Of a stretch of DNA of 64,000 nucleotides, positions 1 through 11,265 are shown in pieces; positions within the stretch are counted from its first letter, which is position 1, and every line of letters begins with the position of its first letter. Origin of the DNA: Selaginella moellendorffii (taxonomy: Eukaryota > Streptophyta > Lycopodiopsida > Selaginellales > Selaginellaceae); NCBI RefSeq assembly GCF_000143415.4, contig NW_003314330.1, forward strand, positions 186,001 to 250,000, written 5' to 3'. The notes under the pieces are model-generated. The model had not been told where the DNA came from. It saw nothing but the letters and a program-made list of their open reading frames with translations, and did not search any database. Position numbers and translations under genes: made by a program.

Positions 1-3000
1 GACAAAAAATCTTGCATGCTTGTAAAATATATAGAAAAATAAAACATGCTTAAATTACATGTGTGACTTACAAAATAATTTTGTGAGCACAACTTTTTCT
101 TTATGTATTGGTGCAAAGTTTATATCAGCATCATGCCACATTTGTGACTTTTTCCACAACAATTTTTTTCTCTACATGTTAGCAGGGTTTAAAGTTTGGG
201 TTTTGTAGGTATTGTGTTTTTTAACATGTAAGTTAGATTTGAAATGCTTTTTAGATGCTATAGGTTGAGCTCACTATTGTTGCATACTTGGGGCATTCTT
301 TTTATAAGTGAGTGGTTTTGCAACTAATGAAGAAATTATTGCATGCAATATTAAAAACCACCACACTCAATGCCCTAACACTCCAATTGATTAAACTTAC
401 CATTGCACTACAATTAATTGCACTTGCTGCCACTCCAATTGCACTCACCATCATGCTCTAATTGATCATGCTTGCTACTACACTAGATTAGGGCACTACA
501 CTACAAATAGGTGTGAGAAATGAAAGGCATGATCAACTGATTGATGCACAATAGTTAGATTAGGGGAGCTACACCTCCAAGCTATGAAAAGTGAGCTACA
601 ATAGTGAAAAATGAAAAAAGAGAAATAATCACAATCAACACATCACAAATCTTCACACATTAAAATGAGACAAAAAAACCCATTAAATTGCAATGTCATA
701 TTGTCTAGGATGACATGGAATGATGCTTACATAGTAGTGTGATATGTCATGCCACATGTATACATAATTTACCCCATGACAAAAATATTATACACACAAT
801 CACATTTTAATTGCTTATATAGCAATCAAAAAGTGATTGAATGCATAAAAAAAATTTATACAACTTAAAATAAAAAAGTAAATCTTCATATATAATGCTC
901 CCACATGCAATCACATATTTGTTACTATAACCTTAAACCATAATTCATTATAGATAGCTCTTAGAGTGTGAATTTGTATATCATTCCCATGCTTGTTCAT
1001 CTTTTCTTTTTTTTTCTTATTCATCACTTTTATAGGAAATGCATATTGAATAAGAATATTATACTATATAGATTGAGGATCAAACAACTTCATTTCTGTT
1101 GTTTAGCATGAGAGGCCCAATTGGCAAAGTTTTCAATCATAGTCATCATGTAATAGAAGCAATTGAACCTAGAGGAGGATGAAAATAGGATCTTCTTAAA
1201 AATTATAATCTACCTTGGTTAATTGACACTGTTAGAAGTCTTTTATAATAAAAACAAATTAAGGTTGAAATGCATGTACCTCCTAGGGACAAGTTAGGGC
1301 TGATCCATGCAATAGCAATTGGTTGTTGTTTCTTTATTGCCTTCTTTCCTCTGGCTGCCCTAGATATGCCTAACTTCAATCCAGCATGATCAAGGCTTTC
1401 CTCCAGCTAGGAATGATGCAGCCTAGCTCCTATGTCATAAGTGTGCCTTGCATTGTAGCAGATGTTAATTCCTAATGTCAAACACTCTTCTTTTACACCA
1501 TGACTGCACTAACTTTTCCTTGGGTGATGCTTGACACTTCTCTACACTTCGGGATTTCATGGCTGACTGTAAGTCTTTTGTAGATTCCCATAAACACAGC
1601 CAAAAGATGCCAGATAGGCTTGTACCTAAAGAGCACTGTGTTTCTACAATTAATTGAAAGCTACATAAGGATTCTTTTCCAACTCAACTATGGGATGGTG
1701 ACTGAATTCTTCACTCACTTTGGATCTGGAAGAATTCCAAATCACACTTGCATAAACTCAAATAAACTTAGAAATACTATGTTGCCATAATTGATGGTGA
1801 GCCATATAAAAATTCCTCACTTCTCTCTAGAAGGAAATTTTTTATAAGATCTAAGATCCAATGCTCATGATTGTCCAATGCCATTAGACTTCAAAATGTT
1901 GTTTTTATACTCTCAAACCCAAGATTCCTTCATGCTACTTAATAATGCCTTTGCTAGAGATTCCTATGTCTAGATCTCCTAACGTTTTGCCATCTTCTAG
2001 CCTTATTTTATGAATTATGCTGCAATTTTGTTAAGCTGTAACTCCTAGAAGACAACACATTAATTGCCCCACAGAATCTTTAATTTCACTATCTGAGTAA
2101 TTTCCTCCCTATCATTTATCACATCATCTTCCTATATGAATTAAACTTGACTTTAACTCTTCTCTGTTCTATGACACATGCACATTAGGTCTTATGTGCT
2201 TTTGAGATAATATCAGTTGAGAAAAGAAAAATTTGTTGACATCTTGATATTAAATTAGAAGCATTCTTTCAAGAAATAAATTGAGTTATACTTTCTCTTT
2301 CTCTTGAAAAAAGAGAATACCATGGTCTAGAATGTAGACACTAAAACATAAAATAATACTCAAAAATATGTTAGTAAAGTGCCTTAGAACTTCCCTTCTT
2401 AATAATTTAGCTAGTAAACACCAAAAAAAAGTACAATAATATTTATATATTTATTTTTTACAAAAAAAAAAAATATTATAACTTCATAATGAAATTAAAG
2501 ATGAAATATTAAATAATAATAAAAATTTGGTATTTATATTTAATTTTTAGACTTTTCTTAGAAAAAAAGAATTCTGTTAAATTAATAAATATAAATTTAA
2601 TATTTTAAGTGTTATAATTTTAATTTATTTTGTATTTGTGATACCACATACAAGATTTTGAAATGTTAGAGTTTTAAATTCACATCATATTGTATAAATA
2701 TTTACAATATGTTATAAATTAACAAATAAAATAAATAATGGACATTCATATCTAATAAATTTTAGTGATAGCAGTGAAATATCAATGAATTATTAATTTA
2801 ATTATTAAATGTAAAGATGATTATACCATTAAAAAAACTTTTTATGGTCCTGTAGTTCCAACAGTTATACCATGTGAAAACCTTTATCAGCCTTGCCAGT
2901 CATAAAATCGACCAAAAAAATTTCATTTAGACAAAGAGAGCTAAATAATCACAATGAGTAAAAAAGATCATATGCCTGATTAATATATTCTCCTTGTGTA

Positions 3001-4130
3001 TTTATACATTTTTTATATAGTTTTAATGTTATTTATCTATGTCTATTGTTTATGCTAGCTAAATAAATTTTGTTTTTTTACAATATATTTTAAACTATAA
3101 CTTCAATGATATACATAAAAATCTTTTAAATATTTTTCAAAGTAAGACAATAAACTTTTTTGATACAGTATAATTTAGTTAAGGAAACAAAACTTTATTT
3201 ATAAGTTAAACTTTTAAGTTCCTTTTAACAGATTATATTCCTTTTATTATTTTGATGCAAGTAGTATGTATATTACTAAATCAGTATTGTATACAAAAAT
3301 TATATTTTAGTTTCTTCAAATACCAAAACATATTAATTCTTGAATCAAATTTTATTTTAAAGATGTATTAAAAATTCCATATTATTTGGAAGATAAATAT
3401 ATGCTTAAATAATTTATTTGATTGTATTTTAGTTTTAAAACATGATGGTAATCTAGTTTTATACCATGGTAAAATGTTTTATGGACTACTAACAGATATT
3501 GCTTAGCACAACCATTTTTTTAATTAATAATATTTTCTATCCAAAATAATTGTAATCTAGTTCTTTATGAAACAAAATTTCCAAATAAAATTTTATAGTC
3601 ATCAAATACTTCAAATATTTTATGTTCCATATTATGATGGTGATGATTATGATGGTGATGGTGATGATGATGATATTAATAATAAGAATAATAATAATAA
3701 TAATAAATATACAAAAATCTTATATTTTGTACCTCAATAATTATTATTTTAATCAATAAATATATTAATTTTCTTTTTCCAGGTTTTCTTTTTTTTTTTT
3801 TTGGTTGCTTTGAATGAATTTTTCTTGACAACTAGTAATACGAAATTCTTGTTAGTAAATACAGTTTTTTCTAAATAATTATTGACTTATTTTCCTGTCC
3901 TCAAGTGACTACAGAACAATTTTTCATACTAACATTTCATTAAATAGTACTCGCTTCATAAGATCTAAGGAATAAGTTAAAATGAAAAATCATTTGTCCC
4001 CTTTCAACTATCTTTTTATCAATGGTAATCTTTACTCAATATATAAAATATTTACAATCCACTACAGCCCAACTAAGGAGCAAAGGACCCTACTCCTACA
4101 TGCATACAATGCATCTTATCTCTCTTGTGT
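1..4130. other. AT-rich intergenic DNA, no gene seen
   Basis: No open frame with recognisable protein similarity is visible on either strand. The sequence is AT-rich with scattered homopolymers and a triplet microsatellite near 3.65 kb. It probably consists of old, unrecognisable repeats. Confidence 0.6.
3632..3708. repeat. Triplet microsatellite (GATGGT/GATGAT then AATAAT)
   Basis: A run of GAT and GGT triplets passes into an AAT triplet run, an ordinary simple-sequence repeat in AT-rich DNA. Confidence 0.8.
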
Positions 4131-5460
4131 CCTGTAGTCTTCATTTGTCATGCACACCCACTCCATTTTTGTAAAATACCATGCGATAGTTTGCAAGTTG
4201 GCAGCATCACCTAGCATGGAGGCTTGGTTGTGCTCTAGAGTTGATGTCCAGGTCCACAGTGACTGGTGTCATGGACATTGTTAGAAGACATGAAATACAT
4301 CCTCACTTGACTCAAGATACATTGTTTGTGTGGTGGAATTCATGGATGATGGTGGCACCTATGCTTAACTTGACTACACCAGTAAGTTACTAATATCACT
4401 AGATTCAAAGTACAAAGAAATCAAAGTTGAACAGCTATCTTGTAGATAGCATATTTTGTCTTGTTTTCCAACCATTGTTGAAATGCCTTACTAGTCTAAT
4501 AGGCAAAGTTATCATAAGGATTTATCAGGATTATTTCCAAATTAGATAGCTATTCCATCCATGTTTTCAACTCATGCCACCACTCCACAAGAGGGGTATG
4601 GAGTCATCCAGAGCACAACATACCAATTTGTCTTGGTATGAACGTCTTTGAGCCTTCACAAAATCCACCACTCATTTCCAAACTGAAGTGTCCATAAAGA
4701 CTAAGCCACTTTCCAATATTAAATTTGTGTATGGCACCCTCCACATTTGCAACTTGTGCTGGATAAACTAGATGTGAATGTCCTCTAGCATGTTACAGAT
4801 ATACTGAGGGAGTCCTAGGGTTGTAGCTTCACTCACATACAATGTCAGAGGGATGATCTTAGCTATGTAAAAAGCTTGTTTTGCTTTCCAGCTCATGACT
4901 GCATCGTTTTGTAGTCTAATTGAAAGCTATAATTTTTTCCTATTAAGGATGGGTTGCTAAATTATAGCTTTAATAGATTCACCATCATTCCAGCTTATGC
5001 ACAAAAATGAAATAGTGCATCAAAAAGCCTTTATGGTCATGGCATTTGGTGCTACTAACAACAAGTTATCAGCATACAAAAACAGATAGAGGTGTATGCC
5101 ATATTCAAATAGCTTCAAGAGCTCCTATATATATAGCAAAAAGCATAACAGATAACTAGCACATCCATTGTGGAGGGGATGGTGTCTCCTCCAACGATTA
5201 GCAATTTGACTGAGTGGTAGATTTCCCCTATTGCAGCAAGCATTAGAGTTGGGGCACTGGAATTAAAGTATCAATGCATGTCAAGGTACTTTATCAAAGG
5301 CTTTAGCAAAATTGACAAATCCCAAAAAGAGTATTTTACTTCGATTCAATCTAGTGTGCTCCATTAGAATGTGTAGTGTGATAATGTGGTCATAGCATGA
5401 GTGATGTTTTCTAAACCCTGCTTGTCCTTGAGCATTAATATGATTCTTTCCTACGACTAA
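4130..5460 (-). mobile_element. Decayed LINE (non-LTR retrotransposon) reverse transcriptase
   Basis: Read on the minus strand, 5290-5455 keeps the non-LTR reverse-transcriptase signature: INAQGQAGFRKHHSC, then DHI, then FVNFAKAFDKVP. About 200 bases further on, near 5060-5100, comes LYADNLLLV, a variant of the YADD active-site box. The order and spacing fit the fingers and palm of a plant LINE polymerase. Many stops and frameshifts interrupt it. Further along the strand (4150-5000) weaker segments such as WKAKQAFYIAKIIPLTLYV fit the region after the palm. No 5' end, poly-A tail or target duplication could be placed, so the limits are approximate. Confidence 0.75.
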
Positions 5461-6646
5461 AATGTTAGTTTTTAAAGTGTTATAGTTTCAAAATTTTAAG
5501 TCATAAATGTCAATAATATTTATATCAACTAAATTACTATTAGCAATATAATGTGCCTACATTTAACTCATAATTTCTTATTAAAAGACTTTGTATTCTT
5601 ATTAAAACTAATAAGATTTTTTCTTTCTCATATCTGTATTAGACTTTTTGTTTAGAATTTAGGAATGAAAGTTGCATGTTGGTGTTTAAGATGTGGAGAT
5701 AATCATATTCACCTCATACACATTATCACAAATCATATCCATTTTTATGGTAGACATCCTTTAACACCAAGATATTCAAAGGATTAGATTATGTAGATCT
5801 ATTATTTTAGTAGGACAATATTTTGAAATTGGTGAAAGTTTTATAACTTTAAATGATTATGGTAATGGTGGTGGCAATGATAGTGTTTACTCAGAATGGT
5901 TACATGGGAATAAAAACAATTTAATATTTATTTATGAAGGGGCTAGTGCTTCTATTTTGTCTACTTGTTTAAATATTTTAGATGTGCAAGTTATTACTAA
6001 AGTATCAAACCAAGCAATATATCATTTTGTGAGGTAAGTTTTTCTTTAATATTATTTAGTATTGAGTTTTTATTTATTTAGATGAAAGCTCTTCAAACAA
6101 ATATTACCTGAAAATAATTTTTTTCTGAAGTGGTAAAAGTCATTAAGCACAATGGATTTACACATAACAAAAACTGATTCATACATCAATGACTGTTTGC
6201 TATTTCATAAGGAGAATAAAGACTTTCAATTTTGTCAAATTTACAACACTAGGAGGTATAAAGATTTTAATAATTTTATACCTAAGAAAATGGTGACTAA
6301 TTTCTTATTATACTTCAACTTCAAGAACAATTTTAATATAAAGAAATAGCACAATATATGATTTATTATTTTGATCATTAATCCTCTGATGAAAGAATGA
6401 GAATGCCTACAGATGGCTCAACTTGGAAAACGTTCAAAGATGATTATCCAAATTTTACTACAGATCTAAGAAATATACTTCTTAGTATGGCTAATTCTCT
6501 AACAAAACTAATGGCAAAACCATATTTATATTACGTAATTATTGCAGTAGATAATTTTATACCATCAACTCTAGCAAATAAATTTTCGTTTATTATAATT
6601 ATACTATGAATTAATTTAGATAATAATTTAATATAATTATATTTGT
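5461..6646. other. AT-rich DNA, no gene supported
   Basis: The short open frames here (65-70 residues) have AT-driven composition and no recognisable motif. The GC content changes abruptly at about 6650, where the remorin fragment starts, so this may be inserted DNA. Confidence 0.5.
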
Positions 6647-6655
6647 GACATCCAA

Positions 6656-7494
6656 AGGTACGATCTAACAGCTACCAGCGGCTTCAATTGCAAGCATGAT
6701 CCCCACCAGCCGCCCAAGAGCCCGACGTCTCTGTATGGTGTGCATCGCTCCAGGGCCTCGATCCATCTCCATGCGCGACATGGGCACGGAGATGACCCCA
6801 ATCGCGAGCCAGGAGCCGTCAAGAACAGTGACGCGGATGCGCACTCCAATCATGACCAGCCCGGGCGTCTCGCCGGGGCGATTGCGGCCAATCCCTCCAC
6901 CGCCGCCGCCGCTGCCGCCGCCACAGGCAACCACGCCCACCATGCCACCGAATTACCGCTCCACTGGCACCGACGCCTCTCCTCCTCCGCCGCTCCCTCC
7001 GGTCGAGCAGCTCACATCGATTCCAGCGCTTCCAGCGACCCCGGGTGGAGCGACGATCCACACCACCAGGAACACTACCAGGCACGAGATCTTGGTGCTT
7101 GGCACGCAGGGGCAAGAGTAGCATCGCGGCGTGGGCGACGCGCGAGGAGGAAGAGAACGATGCGCCTCAAGGTGGTGATCCAGCAGCAGCAGCAGCAAAA
7201 TCAAACCGTTGACTATCTTAGACCGGTCGTTGACCTGGACGAGGTGAGGCGGACCATGGTTGAAAGCCGCGCGACCGCGGAGGAGGAGGCCGAGCACGCC
7301 AAGTGCATGGCGAGGTAAGCGATAGAGTTCTTTTCTTCTTGTTTGATCGATTCAGTTCTAAAGCTTCCGTTTTTCTTGTCTTTGCGATCGATTTATCGAT
7401 GCAAACAAAAAGGTATGAGCACGAGGAAGCTAAGATTTTGGCGTGGGAGAATCACCAGAAGGCCAAGGCCGAGGCAGAATTGAGACGAATGGAG
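6656..7494 (+). pseudogene. Remorin-like gene fragment, 5' and 3' ends missing
   Basis: Exon A ends at 7314 and exon B is 7413-7494; the 98-nt intron has GT/AG ends. Joined, they read TAEEEAEHAKCMAR then YEHEEAKILAWENHQKAKAE and ELRRME. This is the first half of the conserved remorin C-terminal domain, a coiled coil that anchors to plasma-membrane nanodomains in plants. The 5' part is low-complexity (Ala, Gln and Pro-rich), as remorin N-termini often are. The frame stays open back to about 6645 without an ATG; the only in-frame ATG before the domain is at 7160. A good donor site follows exon B, but the next expected exon (K-LE-MR-A-HEKLMNKL type) is not found in the next 2 kb. The gene therefore looks cut at both ends by AT-rich DNA. 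Identification of the domain is firm; calling it dead is inference. Confidence 0.7.
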
Positions 7495-9810
7495 GTAAGC
7501 TGTCGCTCGCTCCCTGCTCTATGTTTATATGTTCTTTAGCTCTTTATCGTCAAGTCTAGCTTTCCACCTAGGAGTGGTTTTAGCGATCTCCGCAATAGAA
7601 TAGAATCATGAGCGTACGTCTTGGAATCCAAAGCGTACAGCACCTGTGTTGAACTTTACATCCTTCCAAATCCCTGCCAGGTTCTCTGCTTGTTTATCTC
7701 GTTTGTGTGAGATCTTTTCCTTCTCTTCTTTTTTGTTTGTCTGCTGCTGCGCTGCTACTGATTGATTCCTCACTTAACGAATGGGAGTAAATGCAGCAGG
7801 TGAAAATGGAATAGAATAGAACGTGAGGTGACAACTCTGGTTTTAATCCGTGACCGGTCAGAGTAGTCAGCGTCGGTCCAGTCCCAGTCCACAGAGAGAG
7901 AGAGAGAGAAGAGGAGCAAGTTCTTGTTGATGGTAATGTGTTTTTTCCTTGATTCAATCACTTCGTTCATTGCAAGCTTTTCTCTAAACATTAGCTTGAT
8001 TCTCAACAAGATCATCTATAACTTGTTATGGATTGGATTGTAGATCTTTCAAGTTTTGTTTTTTTTTATTTTTCTTTGCTTTCGCAATGTGTTGGCACAA
8101 TGAACTCCAAAGATTCTGACTGGCTTTCTGGAGTAGGATCTAGTTCTGTTTCCAAAGCCTTGTTTTTTAATCCTAGATAATTTTTGTGGCAGTGGAGATC
8201 GTAGTGTTGCACCTCTCTCACATTCATTTCTCATATAGAATCATCAATTAACATGAGGCTCATCTCCACAGTCACAGCACATGATTTTCAGTGATGGAAT
8301 TTTTCCAGTTCCATTCCTTCATTTAAAAATTTCATGGTTTTTATATTATTTAGTTTTTTTTTCTTTATCTTATGCTACATTCCCAGTTTCAGCTGACCAT
8401 ACTGGTCAAATTATCAATCTAAAACAATTATGGGATAAAGTGTCAAAATGTAAATCAAGAAAATCATGACTAAACCATTGTATTGCAACTCTAAGCTTGA
8501 AAAATTGCTAACCCTTTAGTTTAAAATTATCTTTACATTGTTTAAAATTTCAAATTAGTGGGATATACTGTTGTCTAGATTGTGGATTTAGAGTTTTTGG
8601 AATATAGTCAAGGAATTTAAATAAATGCATATATATTGGTTATTAATGTTTTTCACTATTTCCTGGTCACTAAACAAAAGGGCCATTATTTTTCCTTTTC
8701 AAGATCCATGATTTTAAAATGACATTTTGAAACACCACAGCTCAATGTGAGTCTTGTGAGTACTCCCATTATATTCCACCACTAAAATACCCCAATTGTG
8801 TAGTTAGAGTAAGTTTATGATGAATTATGCAAGGTATTTAAGTAGGTAGTGCCACTCATACTTGAATGAAAAGCATTAATCATTTAATCTCCCAAAGGAG
8901 TTACAATTGACATTTGAACACTTCATTAAATCATTCCATTTATTTATGCATGTTCACTTTAACATTAAACTCCATGTTGTCACTCACTAGATGGGTGTAA
9001 TATTTTTTAATCACACTACAAACATTGTATAAGGAAAAATCTTGTTTATCCATTTGCAGTCAACTGTGGAGTGATCTAGATAGAATTTTTTCCAAGCTTG
9101 ATAATTGAATGGCTCAACCAAAAAATTGTATCAACTGTAAATCAATTTCTCTACAAAACCTTTTCACTTTGATTGGAAAGTTCCTAATCTCTCTTGCAAA
9201 TCCCATCTCCTCCACTATTTGAAATGGATTATTATTAACAGTATAGTAAAGAGAGTGTGGGTGACAATTTTAGTGAAATTAGTTTAGCCAGGAAATGCTA
9301 TTAAAATGAGTTTGAGTGACATTGCATTGTCACAAAGAAAATCACCACATGTTTTGGTGATTTTGATAAGTTACATGGAGAAAATTGTGTTCTGTAGCAA
9401 GGAAAATATTCCAATGGTTCCTCACAAAGTTCTTCAAATTGTAACATTGAGAGAGAGTGTGAAAGTTTGGAGCCTATAATTTAAATCTAGGTTATGAGAA
9501 AAATCATGTGAATATCAAATTTTGAAATATTAAGGTTATGGCAAAATTGATAGTTTCACAACTCTTTATACATTATATAGATAAAAATGTTCTAAAGGGC
9601 ACTTTTTGTTCTAATAATTTAGATATTTATTATATGCTATAATAAAGATGTTTGTTAGGACATAAAATAAAATGTTTTGAATCTTGTAACTTCATTCTAC
9701 AATCTTTTCCTTTCCATGGCTTTGGATCCATGTGGCATCAAGGTTGGTTCTTGTGGCTGGCATTCCACTCGAGGGGACACTTGACATGGCTGATACTTTT
9801 TTCCATCCAC
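7495..9810. other. Non-coding stretch, remorin intron then AT-rich DNA
   Basis: 7495 to about 8200 keeps the composition of a plant intron, including a short GA run at 7895-7909. After about 8200 it becomes AT-rich with no recognisable gene. No further remorin exon and no other coding region was found. Confidence 0.5.
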
Positions 9811-11176
9811 GTACATCGATCCCATCACGTTAAACAGCTCTTGCTCTGTTCGTCTGATCATACAAGAACTCTAGTGAGCTTTGGAATGAAAGAGATTTCC
9901 TTACATATTTTTCCCTTCTCGCCAGAAGATCGTTCCAAATAGTAGAGCGCATATTGTAGTGAAGAAGTAGCGAACCACGTTGTAATGAGGATTCTTCCAA
10001 TAAGAACGATATTGCTTCCAGAAGCAAGCCTTGCATTGGATATAGAATGACTGAGAGTATTTGGTTGGAAAGTGGAGGTCGCTCGAGTCTGGCATTGGCT
10101 TGCTCAGTCTCTCCACAAGAGCATCGTTTTGCCTGGTGATAAAGCTGGAATCAAAACCATATCCAGAGAAGTCGTGACTTACTTGTACAGAGAAGATTGT
10201 TCGTAGTACTTTGCGAAATCGATTCCAAGTCTGACTTCGACCTCCTCAGCAGTGACATCGAGCATCCAGGTTGCTGGGTTACTTCCATCTTCAATAGGTG
10301 GAACACCTTCCACGGCCTGAGAAAAACACGAAACATGTATCATTACATATGATACCCAGCGTTTCATTAACGTACCTGGAAGAATTCTATAAGGTGGTGG
10401 GAGTGTCTACCGAGAGGTCCTGCATAGATCACTTGACCACCTCGTTTCATCAATAATAGCTGTGAAATCCAACCATGAACTCCCGCAATATCAGAGATGT
10501 ATGATATTTATATACCTCGTCAAAAGACTCAAATATGTCGATGCTAGGCTGGTGAATGGTGCATACCACTGTTCTTCCCGTGTCCATAGTGTTACGAACA
10601 GTTCTCATCACAATGGCTGCGGCACGAGCGTCAAGTCCCGAAGTTGGCTCGTCCATAAAAATGATGGAAGGATTCGAAACAAGCTCCACGGCAATAGTCA
10701 GCCTCTTCCTTTGCTCCACCGAGAGTCCACTCACTCCAGGGAGACCAACGAGAGCGTTTCTGAGAGGCGTGAGTTCCACAAGAGACATCACCTCCTTCAC
10801 AAACATCTGTTATAACAAAACGAAATCGAAGACGCAAGCTTTTAGAACAAGGAGAGAGCTAACAAGTTTCGCAAGGATTACCGTACCAGTCTCGTTTGTT
10901 TATCAACTTCTTTCGGAAGCCGCAACCATGACGAGTAAATGAGAGATTCTTCAACTGTCACATTTGGAGAATGGATATCAGTCTGCTCGCAGTAGCCGGA
11001 GATTCGAGCAAAAGTGTCTTACGACCAGCAAGAACATCCATTAGAGTCGTCTTCCCCGCTCCACTTACGCCAACTAGTACTGTGAGAACTCCAGGCCTGA
11101 AAGCCCTGCTCACCTCCTTGAGAAGCTGAAGCCTGTCCAGAGTTTCTCCTTGTGCTTTCATCTCCTGCGAAGTTAC

Positions 11177-11265
11177 TGAGACAAATCGGGATCAAAGCGC
11201 ACCGCGCTAGCGGACAGAACAGGAAAACCCTAATGGACACGTGGCGAGGGGTGTGTCATGTAACA
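11177..11265 (-). repeat. Copia 3' LTR (89 bp)
   Basis: On the element's strand it starts TGTTACATGACAC and ends TTGTCTCA. It differs from the other LTR at one site (C versus T). 89 bp is unusually short for a copia LTR. The pol stop codon lies inside it. Confidence 0.93.

Noticed and set aside
6152-6609. Two small plus-strand frames of 65 and 70 residues
   Set aside because: AT-driven composition, no motif, no neighbouring gene structure.
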